Source: Planctomycetia bacterium
GTDB taxonomy: Bacteria > Planctomycetota > Planctomycetia > Gemmatales > HRBIN36
DNA: 64,000 nucleotides
Direction: 5' to 3'
NCBI GenBank assembly: GCA_016795155.1
Contig: JAEUIE010000055.1
Coordinates: 29,538-93,537, forward strand
Shown here in pieces: positions 25,732-33,934 of the stretch (within the stretch, counting starts at the first letter, position 1; each line of letters starts with the position of its first letter). The notes beneath the pieces were generated by a model. That model made no database searches. It had not been told where the DNA came from and was given only the letters and a program-made list of their open reading frames with translations. The translations under genes and the position numbers were made by a program.

Positions 25732-26256
25732 TTACTTGCGTCGCTTGTAGCTGATCTCAAAGTTCACTTCCATCTTACCAGCTTTTTCTTCATACATGGT
25801 GAATGCCATTTCATCGTCATTCTTCCATGTCACGATTTCCTTAACTTTGCATGGCTTGCCTTCCATGTTGGTGCTCATGCCTTCGGTGGTCAGTGTCTTG
25901 CCAGATGCGTCCATGGTGCCTTCAAGCATGGTCAGCGTGGGGGACATGCTGTCGACCCAGGTCATGACATATTTTTTCTTATTGGGATCCCAACCGCAGG
26001 TATCGCGGCCATAGAATTTCATGCCACCAAAATCACCTTCAAACTTGCCCATCACCCAGAATTCGCCCAGCATTTCATAGCTGTGGCTGCATTTCATCTC
26101 CATGCCCATCATCTTCATGGTGCAATCCCAGTTGCCTACCAGTTTCTTGAGATACGCATGTTCAGTACTAGGCTTGGGCATTTCGGGTGGCTGGGCTGCA
26201 ACAACGCCAGCCATCGCCAGAACCAGCAGACACGAAGCTACTATACGACAACACAT
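25732..26256 (-). CDS. Secreted DUF1579 protein
   Basis: The protein has 174 residues. It has a signal peptide ('ASCLLVLAMAGVVAAQ') and one DUF1579 domain with the typical 'LKKLVGNWDCTMKM', 'EFWVMGKFEGDFGGMKFYGR' and 'GWDPNKKKYVMTWVDSMSPT'. The domain is a lipocalin-like beta barrel found in many soil bacteria; its ligand is not known. The gene stands alone, with a promoter region shared with nothing obvious. Confidence 0.85.
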   Translation of the reverse strand: MCCRIVASCLLVLAMAGVVAAQPPEMPKPSTEHAYLKKLVGNWDCTMKMMGMEMKCSHSYEMLGEFWVMGKFEGDFGGMKFYGRDTCGWDPNKKKYVMTWVDSMSPTLTMLEGTMDASGKTLTTEGMSTNMEGKPCKVKEIVTWKNDDEMAFTMYEEKAGKMEVNFEISYKRRK

Positions 26257-26431
26257 ACCAACACTCCTTGAAATGAGAAAAGACTTGGCAAAGCAACTCT
26301 ATGCATGCCCCCTACTGGGTGGCTAGTGAACACGGATTTTTACCGATTTTTCATACATCCTCCACGCGATTAGCCCATGGATGACATCCAGATATCCTGC
26401 CCTAATCTGCTCAGGCTGCTAACATGATGCT

Positions 26432-27112
26432 ATGATCATCACGATTGATGGTACGAGTGCCTCTGGGAAGACGACTGCAGCCCGCGAGTTGGCAAACCGG
26501 CTGGGCTTTGCTTTGTTGCGCACCGGAGCGATGTACCGTGCCTTGGCCTATGCCGCTCATCACGCCGGGCTGAAAGAGCAGGCTACCTGTGAGGATTTTG
26601 CCCCACATTTGAAAGACTGGCAGATTGATGCCGATGACCAGTATGTTTACCTCAATCAGAACGATGTCAGCCAGGTAATTGAAGGCAACCTGATGTCGCA
26701 CCTGAGCAGCACCTGGGCGGAACTCCCTGCGGTTCGCAAGCATATCAATGCAGCAATCCACAAACGGGCTGAATGTTACCTGGCAGAGGGACGTAGTTTT
26801 GTCGCGGAAGGCCGTGATCAGGGATCCTTTGTTTTCCCCAATGCTGAATTAAAGTTCTATATTGATGCCGATGTCAACGAAAGAGCAAAGCGACGGCTAC
26901 TCGATTTGCACCATCGCGAGGACAGGAGCAAGACCCAGGAACAACTGGCTCAGGAATTGCACCGCCGGGATCTGCGTGATAAAAGCCGGTCGTTTGCACC
27001 ACTGGTGGTTCCTCAAGATGCAATCATCATCGACAGCACGCATATTTCCAAGCAACAGGTGATTGATCAGCTTTACCAGGCTGTGCAACAGTATCGGGAG
27101 AAGGCTGGATGA
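26432..27112 (+). CDS. cmk: Cytidylate kinase
   Basis: The protein has 226 residues. The P-loop is 'IDGTSASGKTTAARELANRL', followed by 'LLRTGAMYRALAYAA', the CMP/dCMP-binding segment. 'FVAEGRDQGSFVFPNAELKF' and the lid 'AKRRLLD' complete the family pattern. It phosphorylates CMP and dCMP to the diphosphates in the cytoplasm. The P-loop Thr-Ser replaces the usual Pro-Ala-Gly, a variant seen in other bacteria. The stop overlaps the acyltransferase start by four bases (ATGA), so the two are translationally coupled. Confidence 0.95.
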   Translation: MIITIDGTSASGKTTAARELANRLGFALLRTGAMYRALAYAAHHAGLKEQATCEDFAPHLKDWQIDADDQYVYLNQNDVSQVIEGNLMSHLSSTWAELPAVRKHINAAIHKRAECYLAEGRSFVAEGRDQGSFVFPNAELKFYIDADVNERAKRRLLDLHHREDRSKTQEQLAQELHRRDLRDKSRSFAPLVVPQDAIIIDSTHISKQQVIDQLYQAVQQYREKAG

Positions 27113-27777
27113 AACCGCTCTCCTTTTCCCGTCGGGCCTGGCAGCAATTCGGCTTCTGGCTTTTCGGCATGATCTTTTTGATCTTTAATTCGTTTCGCCG
27201 CTTTGGCATGCAGCGCGTTCCCTGGAAAGGACCGCTCCTGATCATATCCAACCATGAAAGCGTCTGGGATCCGCCTCTGGTGGGAATTACCGTGAGTCGC
27301 CCCATTTCGTACATGGCACGCAAGACACTGTTTAAAAACTGGTTTCTGGGTGGGTTCATTACCAGGCAAGGTGGATTCCCTGTGGATCTCGAAGGCATTG
27401 GCCTCGATGGCATCAAGGAAACTCTGAAACGATTTCAGGATGGTGAAGCAGTCCTCGTCTTTCCTGAAGGCACGCGAAGCACCACCGGCGAGATGCGAGA
27501 GTTCATGAAAGGCATCGTGCTGCTGGTACGGAAGGCGAAAGTGCCTGTACTTCCCTTTGGTCTTGCAGGTGCATTCCATGCCTGGCCGCCGAAAACGTTG
27601 AAGCCAAGCTGGTCCCCATTATGGTCGTCAGCTACCAAAGCCAGCTTGTGTGGCTACGCCGGGGAAATCATTCCGCCTGAGAAACTGCTGGCTATGAAGC
27701 CTGATGAAATGCTCGCCTATCTCCATGAGCAGGTTGCAGAAGCTCGCAGGCAGGCCTATATGCGCAAGCGAAAATAA
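27109..27777 (+). CDS. PlsC-like 1-acylglycerol-3-phosphate acyltransferase
   Basis: The protein has 222 residues and an N-terminal hydrophobic segment ('FGFWLFGMIFLIFNSF'). Acyltransferase block I is 'ISNHESVWDPPLVG' (N-H-x-x-x-x-D). Block III is 'VLVFPEGTRSTTGEM'. It would acylate lysophosphatidate at the inner membrane for phospholipid synthesis. The cmk-plsC order, often with these overlapping ends, occurs in other bacteria. The exact acceptor is inferred from the family. Confidence 0.9.
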   Translation: MKPLSFSRRAWQQFGFWLFGMIFLIFNSFRRFGMQRVPWKGPLLIISNHESVWDPPLVGITVSRPISYMARKTLFKNWFLGGFITRQGGFPVDLEGIGLDGIKETLKRFQDGEAVLVFPEGTRSTTGEMREFMKGIVLLVRKAKVPVLPFGLAGAFHAWPPKTLKPSWSPLWSSATKASLCGYAGEIIPPEKLLAMKPDEMLAYLHEQVAEARRQAYMRKRK

Positions 27778-27853
27778 GTCGAGCTACTGAATGGGTACTC
27801 ACCCATCCCATAAGATATCGAGCATGTTCAAGGTACGGAGGCTCGCGATCACC

Positions 27854-29086
27854 ATGAAACAGACACTTCTGACAATTAGTTTACTAGCAGTCTTATCCCT
27901 CTCTTCACTTCACGGTGACGACTGGCCCGCTTTCCGTGGCATTCATCGCGATGGCAAATCAGCAGAGAAGGGACTGCTCACGCAATGGCCTGAAAAAGGC
28001 CCGGCGCTGCTCTGGAAAGCAACTGGGTTTGGTTCCGCTATGGCAGGTCCAGCCATCAAAGGTGACCGCATGTTCTGCATGGGGCAAACCGATGATGGAC
28101 AATTCACCTACTGCCATTCGCTGAAAGATGGTAAACAACTCTGGTCACGCAAAAACGGGGCGATCTACAAGAATGGCATGGGCGACGGGCCGCGCTGCAC
28201 CCCCACGCTTGATGGCGAGTTGCTCTACGTTCTTGGAGCCAATGGCGATCTTCAATGCCTGAACCAGGAGAATGGCGAAGAACTTTGGAAGCTCAACATT
28301 CTCGAAGAGTTTGGCGGCGAGAACATTGTCTGGGGCATCAGTGAATCACCCCTGGTGATTGATAACAAAGTGATCGTCATGCCCGGCGGAACCGGTGGCA
28401 CGTTGGTGGCACTCGATAAATCCAACGGACGGGTAATCTGGCGGTCGCGTGATCCAAACCATAATGGTGCTGAACAAGCCGGATATGCTTCTGCACAAGT
28501 CATCACTGTAGGCAACATGCAACAGGTTGTCACCTTCACCAGTAAAGGTGCGGTGGGTGTTCAACTGAACGATGGTAAATTCCTCTGGCGGTTCGACAAG
28601 ATGGCCAACAGCACTGCCAACTGCTCGATGCCGGTCTTTTTCATTGGAAAGATTCTTTACAGTTCCGACTATGGCACCGGTTGCGCGCTCATCGATTTGA
28701 AGCCCGACGGTTCAGCGGAGGAAGTTTATTTCAACAAGAACTTCAAGAATCATCATGGCGGCTATGTTCTGGTTGATGAACACGTTTACGGTTTCGACAG
28801 CAACGTGCTGGTCTGTATGGAATGGAAGACCGGCAAGATTCTCTGGAAAGACCGCAGCGTGGGCAAAGGCTCTGTCACCTATGCTGATGGCATGCTCTAT
28901 GTATTGAGCGAAAACGGCACGATGGGCCTGGTAAAAGCCGTACCAACGGGTTATCAGGAAGTGAGTCGTTTCAAGATGCAGGAACTGAGTGGCAAACCAA
29001 CCTGGGTCTATCCGGTAGTCGCCGCGGGCAAACTGTACCTGCGCGATCAGGATAAAATCTGGTGTTTTGATGTGAAGGCGAAGTAG
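27854..29086 (+). CDS. Secreted PQQ-like beta-propeller protein
   Basis: The protein has 410 residues and a signal peptide ('LLTISLLAVLSLSSLHGDDW'). It begins with 'WPAFRGIHRDGKSAEKGLL', the usual opening of planctomycete quinoprotein-like propellers. Blades recur, for example 'LYVLGANGDLQCLNQENGEE', 'LVALDKSNGRVIWRSRD' and 'VLVCMEWKTGKILWKDRS'. The fold is like BamB and alcohol dehydrogenase propellers, but no PQQ catalytic residues can be assigned. The ATG at 27854 directly precedes the signal peptide; a start at 27791 would add 21 residues. Confidence 0.85.
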   Translation: MKQTLLTISLLAVLSLSSLHGDDWPAFRGIHRDGKSAEKGLLTQWPEKGPALLWKATGFGSAMAGPAIKGDRMFCMGQTDDGQFTYCHSLKDGKQLWSRKNGAIYKNGMGDGPRCTPTLDGELLYVLGANGDLQCLNQENGEELWKLNILEEFGGENIVWGISESPLVIDNKVIVMPGGTGGTLVALDKSNGRVIWRSRDPNHNGAEQAGYASAQVITVGNMQQVVTFTSKGAVGVQLNDGKFLWRFDKMANSTANCSMPVFFIGKILYSSDYGTGCALIDLKPDGSAEEVYFNKNFKNHHGGYVLVDEHVYGFDSNVLVCMEWKTGKILWKDRSVGKGSVTYADGMLYVLSENGTMGLVKAVPTGYQEVSRFKMQELSGKPTWVYPVVAAGKLYLRDQDKIWCFDVKAK

Positions 29087-29154
29087 TTCATCTCGAACCG
29101 AATAGAGTCCAAGCAGAATAATTCCAGGTGAACACCGTTCTCGCAGCGTGTTTC

Positions 29155-29240
29155 TCTTGGCGATCCTTGGCGATCCTTGGCGACTTGGCGACTTGGCGGT
29201 TCATAATTTTTACCGCCATGACGCCAAGAAGCGCCAAGAG
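29155..29240. repeat. TTGGCGA tandem repeat within an imperfect palindrome
   Basis: The unit cttggcgat/cttggcgac occurs five times in a row (29157-29197). After a TTCATAATTTTT loop comes the complementary accgccatgacgccaagaagcgccaag (29212-29238). The result is a long imperfect hairpin. It lies in the 358-base gene-free stretch 29087-29444, together with the next repeat. I see no gene in this stretch. Confidence 0.75.
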
Positions 29241-29297
29241 ATTCAGATAGAGCCATTGGAACAATTCATAATTAATTCGGTTTGAGTTGCGGAATCT

Positions 29298-29424
29298 GTG
29301 CCACGCTCCGGCGGTACTCCGTTTGGGTGTGGTTGCGAGGAACCATGTGGCAACTCTTTTTTAAAAGTGTTGCCACAAGCGAAAGCAGCACACCTCGACG
29401 TGAGTACCCGTCGAAGTGTGGCAC
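29298..29424. repeat. GTAC-core palindrome, variant subtype
   Basis: The outer arms gtgccac (29298-29304) and gtggcac (29418-29424) pair. Inside are ggtactcc on the left and gagtaccc on the right, as in the 1080/11673/25603 family. The centre holds a separate perfect hairpin, tgtggcaac and gttgccaca, around a TCTTTTTTAAAAGT loop. It may be a composite of two elements. Confidence 0.7.
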
Positions 29425-29444
29425 GATCACCGAATGATAGATTC

Positions 29445-29861
29445 TTAATATCCTCGCATTCTCGGACTAAACTTATTACCTTGTGATTCACCTAAGTAAA
29501 GCTTATTCCAATTGATTAACACGACAAAACCGAGAACTACCAATCCCAAAAAGAGTGGAATGAACATCAGGCTCATTCCTGCTTCCACAGAATCCGCAGG
29601 GGAAATCACACAGAAAACAACACCAACGAAGGCTGACAAAGTAAAAGCTATACCACATACATAGCCAAGCAACTTAACCCATGGCTGTCTTGACCATCAA
29701 TAGATACCCAGCACCAGTAGCCATCCCAATGCAGCAAAAATAGAGAGCACGATCGCAAATAAAGTGCTTCGCTCCCAGGCAGCGAACGACCATATGGTCA
29801 CAACGATACCAACCAGGCCATGAAACCCGAGCATGAGTCCCATTCTTTGTTGTCGATCCAT
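29445..29861 (-). pseudogene. Small membrane protein gene interrupted by an in-frame TGA
   Basis: One continuous frame from ATG 29861 to 29445 (138 codons) is broken only by TGA at 29697-29699. The first part is 'MDRQQRMGLMLGFHGLVGIV' followed by two hydrophobic segments and 'LLVLGIY'. After the stop comes 'WSRQPWVKLLGY', then two more membrane segments ('GIAFTLSAFVGVVFCVI' and 'MFIPLFLGLVVLGFVVLI'). The TGA most simply replaces a Trp codon. Re-initiation at TTG 29672 is possible, so two short proteins may still be made. It starts 13 bases after the NYN nuclease gene. No family recognised. Confidence 0.6.
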
Positions 29862-29873
29862 TTTTCTCACGGA

Positions 29874-30473
29874 TCATCCCTTCGGCTTCATCCGATGCTT
29901 CGTTCTCGGATCATCATCCAGTTCATCATCTTTCAGGTGCATGCCCTTCGTCCACGATTCTTCCGGAAAGCTGGTGGCATCTGCCAGCTCTTTATCAATG
30001 CCTGCAAAGGCTTTCATCCAGCGGGCTTGTTCCTCGGGGTTCACGGTAGGCGTTGATGTTGTTGATGGCGAAGGTGATTTCTGTCTTTCCAGCCAGTCGA
30101 TGAACTGATCAGCCTTGATAGAGGTCGCCCGCTTGCGGGTAGTCGCTTCCACCAGGCGATGATCCGAGGAAATAACTGTCAATTGTTTCGGCACATGGCA
30201 CTGCGTGATGAGCCAGGCAATCAGGTCATCAGCTTCTTCCCGCCGTTTGGTGAAACGCACTTCAATGCCACGATAGACCCCATCACCTGGAGTGCGTGGA
30301 GGCGACTTGGCGGCATCAAACACCACGGAGCAGAATTTCGCTTTATCTCCCAGTCCATCAGCGAGCATTTCGAGCAGTTGCTGCCTGGCACGTTGCAAAT
30401 CGCCTTCCCTTACCGGCGTTGGCACCATGCCCAGGCTGAACAGTACGTTGTAGCCATCAATCAGGGTTCGCAT
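29874..30473 (-). CDS. YacP-like NYN-domain ribonuclease
   Basis: The protein has 199 residues. It starts 'MRTLIDGYNVLFSLG', the D-G-Y-N motif of NYN/YacP (Rae1-type) endonucleases. Further acidic residues for metal binding are in 'SVVFDAAK', 'EEADDLIAWL' and 'VISSDHRLVEAT'. Family members cleave mRNA on the ribosome or tRNA-like substrates. The C-terminus has a charged tail (about 150-199). The gene lies four bases after the metallopeptidase gene and is followed by the interrupted membrane gene, forming a three-gene cluster. Confidence 0.85.
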   Translation of the reverse strand: MRTLIDGYNVLFSLGMVPTPVREGDLQRARQQLLEMLADGLGDKAKFCSVVFDAAKSPPRTPGDGVYRGIEVRFTKRREEADDLIAWLITQCHVPKQLTVISSDHRLVEATTRKRATSIKADQFIDWLERQKSPSPSTTSTPTVNPEEQARWMKAFAGIDKELADATSFPEESWTKGMHLKDDELDDDPRTKHRMKPKG

Positions 30474-30477
30474 GAAT

Positions 30478-31236
30478 TTATCCCAGCAACGGCACCAGCT
30501 TGGGCACCGGTACCATCACGCCGTGCACGCTGCCATGCCTTTCGTGCAGTTCCTCGAAGCTGCTACGAAGAAAGCCGGTCAACGAGGCGTCATGGTGAAC
30601 CTGTAGATACTTCTCCACATAGCCTTGCATGTGCGCATCGTATTTTTTCTTGCTGTGCGAATGCTGGTAGTATCGTCCTTCATGCCGACGCAGATCGCCA
30701 TTGAACTCGGGTGAGATATGGAACAGCTCATGGAATATGGTGATCAGTTTCTCTTCGTAAGGCAGGTCTTGAAAGCGAGGCAGGCAGAAGGAAAGCAGAT
30801 AGAGCATCTCGACGTTGTTCACATAATACTGCTGAACTTGGTAAACCCAGCTTCGCCGTTTTTGCGTCAATTGCCCATGTTTGAACCGCATGGGAGTAAC
30901 CTTGGCCTGTAAGCCGGTATGTCTTCTTGTTTTGGCTCGCGTAATAGTCACCAGCACTCTGCTCAAATCGATATGCTTCAAATCAGGCGTGTGCTCGATA
31001 ATATGCTGGCACAGACGAGTCATGTGGCCAGTGAAATCAAATGGTACTTGCGATAGCCCCATCATGGTAGGCGTTGGTAATGGCCGGGATGGCTCCACCC
31101 GCCGCATCGGCAATGAACGCCGCCCCGGCTCAGCATGCCATTGGTACACCAAGGGATGTTGACGAACGGTATGACGGGCCGCCGTGGTTTGTGGCAGCAG
31201 CTTCCTGATACGCTTCATCCAGGCCCCCAGACTCAT
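30478..31236 (-). CDS. Putative zinc metallopeptidase (HExxH)
   Basis: The protein has 252 residues. A zinc-peptidase helix is visible as 'KLITIFHELFHISPEFNGDL' near residue 165. The third ligand may lie in 'DLRRHEGRYYQHSHSKKKYD'. The N-terminal 75 residues are basic, with many Pro and Arg. It resembles putative metallopeptidases annotated in planctomycetes and phages, with no known substrate. The ATG at 31236 (GAGAGAT upstream) was preferred to the one at 31272. It is the first gene of a cluster with the NYN nuclease. Confidence 0.72.
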   Translation of the reverse strand: MSLGAWMKRIRKLLPQTTAARHTVRQHPLVYQWHAEPGRRSLPMRRVEPSRPLPTPTMMGLSQVPFDFTGHMTRLCQHIIEHTPDLKHIDLSRVLVTITRAKTRRHTGLQAKVTPMRFKHGQLTQKRRSWVYQVQQYYVNNVEMLYLLSFCLPRFQDLPYEEKLITIFHELFHISPEFNGDLRRHEGRYYQHSHSKKKYDAHMQGYVEKYLQVHHDASLTGFLRSSFEELHERHGSVHGVMVPVPKLVPLLG

Positions 31237-31428
31237 ATCTCTCTTTCCCAAACTACCAGGTCGTCTCATCATAGCAGACTTTTTCCATGATACGACCCAT
31301 CCAGCTGACAGAATCGCTAAATTCGTTGAAGCCTCGCTTCTGTACCATCCGATACAAAGGAGGACTCAATATAAGTCTGGCTGCTCTTGATACAGCCGGG
31401 TTGCAGAACAATTTGAGGGGGATCAGGG

Positions 31429-31758
31429 ATGACAAGTTTGACACGAGCCATGATGGCCCTGGGCTTGGTTGGCACGCTGCTGGGTGGCAGTGTTGGCTGT
31501 CAGACCTGGGTTGGTGGCATGACCTTGCCTTCCCCTGACTATCTCAAAGACAAGCCTGATTACATTCAGCCTGCTCCGCTGTACAAACACAGCAAGGAAC
31601 TGGCTTCGATGCAGAAGTCGATGGCGGAAGCCAATCCAGACATGTATCGCTATCCGGTACGCAATGTACAGCCAGTGGTGACACCTCCGCTGCCTGCTAA
31701 TCCTGGCATGATGCCGAATGTGCCTGTAGCGCCACCGCTGAATCCGCCACAGCAATAA
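31429..31758 (+). CDS. Small proline-rich lipoprotein
   Basis: The protein has 109 residues. The signal peptide ends in a lipobox ('LLGGSVGCQ'). The mature protein contains 'WVGGMTLPSPDYLKDKPDYI' and a Pro-rich tail ('PPLPANPGMMPNVPVAPPLN'). This looks like a short planctomycete envelope protein of unknown role. AGGG lies close to the ATG. A hairpin follows the gene. Confidence 0.78.
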   Translation: MTSLTRAMMALGLVGTLLGGSVGCQTWVGGMTLPSPDYLKDKPDYIQPAPLYKHSKELASMQKSMAEANPDMYRYPVRNVQPVVTPPLPANPGMMPNVPVAPPLNPPQQ

Positions 31759-31779
31759 TACAATTCGACTGAAACATCA

Positions 31780-31803
31780 CAACCCTGGCATTTACCAGGG
31801 TTG
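31780..31803 (+). terminator. Probable terminator after the small lipoprotein gene
   Basis: The arms caaccctgg and ccagggttg form a perfect 9-bp stem with a CATTTA loop, followed by TATGTGTTT. It lies 22 bases past the stop codon and between two convergent genes, so it may serve both. Confidence 0.6.
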
Positions 31804-31821
31804 TATGTGTTTAAGCGTACC

Positions 31822-33168
31822 CTACATAACATCCTCCAAGACTTCCTGCAACACCCTGATGCCGTGTTCTACATCGCGAATGGCTTGAGCCTGATCGCTG
31901 ACACAGCGTTCGATGCAAAGCGGGCCGGTGTAACCGATTTCCTTGAGCGTCTTGACAAAAGCCTTCATACCGACAGTACCTTCGCCTAATGGCATTTCGG
32001 TGCCCCAGTCGCCTGGCTTCGTCGGCCTGATAGCATCTTTCACATGCACACTCTGCACCAGGTGACCAATCTTTTTCAATGCAGGCAACGGCTCATCCTT
32101 ATCGTAAAGCAGCAGATTGGCAGGGTCGAAATTGATCCGCACATTAGGTCGCTGCAGATCAGCGGCAAACGCCAGCAGTTGATCGCTACTTTCTTGCCCC
32201 GTTTCCAAAGCACAGATAATACCCCGTTCCTGAGCCAAGTCCGCCGCCTTGCGAAGTGTTGCCAGGAAGGGCTGATAGTCAGCATCGGTTTTCTCGGGAA
32301 CAAAACCGGCATGGAACATCATATCGGTCAGTCCCAGCTTTTTCGTACGATCGAGCGCCCAGGCAAACCGATCCAAGCGTTCCTGACGCAGATGCTTGGG
32401 CCCAAAACCACCCGTGGCATGAATGGTCTGCGGCGTGGTGTAATCTTCACCGGGGAAGCCGAGCATGGTACACGACATCTGAAACCCTGCAGCCAGTGCT
32501 GCTTCAGGCATCTTGTCCCCTTCATCCCATGCAGCATGAAACGGATCGCCACAAGCAATCTGGATGACGTTGACCTTGAGTTGGTTACAAAGCTGACGGA
32601 GTTCCTTAACGCTTTTGACGTTCAAAGCCCAGGAACAAACGCCGATAGCAAGGGGGTCGATAGAGTTACTAAGGTGCATTTGAATCCAATCAGTAATAGT
32701 TGGTTTAGGAGGACTCGGGCGAACGACTTCGTGGGCATAGTCTCGATACTCCGGATGGTTTTCTATGAGTTTTTCTGCGTTTGCTAAGCCAGCAGAGGTC
32801 AACCGACAGGAAGTAAAGTCGGGATGAGCAGGAATGACATTTTTGTCATCAGGATCTCCCCAATTACCGTGCCCTTCGAACAGGACTATTCCGGAAGTCT
32901 TTGGGATATGGTCAACGCCACCATATTTGAATCGCGTCATGAGTCGAAGCGTATTGAATAGCTTGTCAAAGGTTGGATCACTAACTTTCTGATGCGACCT
33001 TGTGAATACAGCAGAAGCTTCTTCTTTCGAGAGGCCACTGAATCGAAGTGCCAGCCACAGGATCCTGTTGGTACCAACGATTGAAAGATCTCTGTCTGGG
33101 CCTAATTGCCCGACTGCTGCTGCCATCAATAACAGCTTTTGGTCTTCGCTAAGCAGGACATCAGCCAT
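31822..33168 (-). CDS. Fusion: unknown N-terminal domain plus sugar-phosphate isomerase/epimerase TIM barrel
   Basis: The protein has 448 residues. Residues from about 165 on form a TIM barrel of the xylose-isomerase-like / AP-endonuclease-2 family: 'LAIGVCSWALNVKSVKELRQ', 'IICALETGQES', 'VRINFDPANLLLYDKDEPL', 'VHVKDAI' and the final 'GYTGPLCIERC'. These carry the usual Glu/Asp/His metal ligands. The first 160 residues are an unrelated all-alpha-looking segment with 'NVIPAHPDFTSCRLTSAGLA', a stretch I associate with short stand-alone planctomycete proteins. The barrel usually occurs alone at about 280 residues. It may be a genuine fusion or two genes joined by a deletion. Confidence 0.78.
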   Translation of the reverse strand: MADVLLSEDQKLLLMAAAVGQLGPDRDLSIVGTNRILWLALRFSGLSKEEASAVFTRSHQKVSDPTFDKLFNTLRLMTRFKYGGVDHIPKTSGIVLFEGHGNWGDPDDKNVIPAHPDFTSCRLTSAGLANAEKLIENHPEYRDYAHEVVRPSPPKPTITDWIQMHLSNSIDPLAIGVCSWALNVKSVKELRQLCNQLKVNVIQIACGDPFHAAWDEGDKMPEAALAAGFQMSCTMLGFPGEDYTTPQTIHATGGFGPKHLRQERLDRFAWALDRTKKLGLTDMMFHAGFVPEKTDADYQPFLATLRKAADLAQERGIICALETGQESSDQLLAFAADLQRPNVRINFDPANLLLYDKDEPLPALKKIGHLVQSVHVKDAIRPTKPGDWGTEMPLGEGTVGMKAFVKTLKEIGYTGPLCIERCVSDQAQAIRDVEHGIRVLQEVLEDVM

Positions 33169-33182
33169 TCGGCATCACCTGG

Positions 33183-33587
33183 TTATGTGAACCAATTTTC
33201 AACCTGCAAGCCTGGTATGACTTGAAAGTCGGAATCAGTCGTTACTAAAGTATAAGGGGACAATGCAATAACTGAAGCTGCGATCATTACATCAACGGAA
33301 CCAATCAATCGTCCTTGTCGTTTCAGAGATGCAGTGATGCGTCCATACTGATAGGCACAAGCTTCATCGAACGGCCAAAGATAGAGAGATTTCATGGCTT
33401 GCTTCAAAAGCACCATATTGCGATCACGAGTCTGGCTGTTTTCGATGCCTGCTGAAAGCTCCGCAAGTACGGTAACAGAAATGCCGACACGAGAACCTTG
33501 TCGATTAACATCATCTGATCGTATCTTGATTTGTTTGTTGCCCTGTAAATATGCTTGGGCAGTATTGGTATCAAGCAAATACTTCAT
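33183..33587 (-). CDS. vapC: PIN-domain toxin (VapC type)
   Basis: The protein has 134 residues. The four acidic residues of the PIN nuclease site are visible in 'YLLDTNTAQAYL', 'VLAELSAGIENS', 'IGSVDVMIAAS' and 'TTDSDFQVI'. VapC toxins cleave tRNA or rRNA and are neutralised by the cognate VapB. The ATG at 33587 overlaps the antitoxin stop (TAATG), giving the antitoxin-then-toxin order usual for vapBC. A GTG at 33596 would add three residues. Confidence 0.88.
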   Translation of the reverse strand: MKYLLDTNTAQAYLQGNKQIKIRSDDVNRQGSRVGISVTVLAELSAGIENSQTRDRNMVLLKQAMKSLYLWPFDEACAYQYGRITASLKRQGRLIGSVDVMIAASVIALSPYTLVTTDSDFQVIPGLQVENWFT

Positions 33588-33877
33588 TAATCCCACCCTT
33601 TACTGATTTTATCTAATCGAGCAATTGCCTGCTCCTTATCACGCTTCCTCATTTCGTTAATATGGTTCTGAATTTCCTGGTGTGCCGCTTGATCAAACAC
33701 TTGGGAAAAATACTCATCCCTTGCTTTCAGAGTTTGTTCAATTTCCTCCTTTGACATCAAATCATCATAGTTCGTAGAACTTACCTGACTTGATTCGACA
33801 TTTGAGCCCTCCGGCCAATCACTTGGTGCAATGAACTCTACACGACCTTGACGTACCTTGGATATGACTTTGCTCAT
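33587..33877 (-). CDS. VapB-like antitoxin
   Basis: This 96-residue acidic/helical protein lies directly upstream of, and overlaps by one base, the vapC gene. The N-terminus ('MSKVISKVRQGRVEFIAPSD') is compatible with a short DNA-binding strand. The C-terminal part is a charged helix that would wrap the toxin ('LKARDEYFSQVF' through 'AIARLDKISKGWD'). The family call rests mainly on position; the sequence itself is not a textbook AbrB or ribbon-helix-helix domain. It would repress its own promoter. Confidence 0.7.
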   Translation of the reverse strand: MSKVISKVRQGRVEFIAPSDWPEGSNVESSQVSSTNYDDLMSKEEIEQTLKARDEYFSQVFDQAAHQEIQNHINEMRKRDKEQAIARLDKISKGWD

Positions 33878-33934
33878 GGCATCACCTCTCTTTAACCCTC
33901 GTCATCCATTCTACCACGTCCTACAACACTATCC

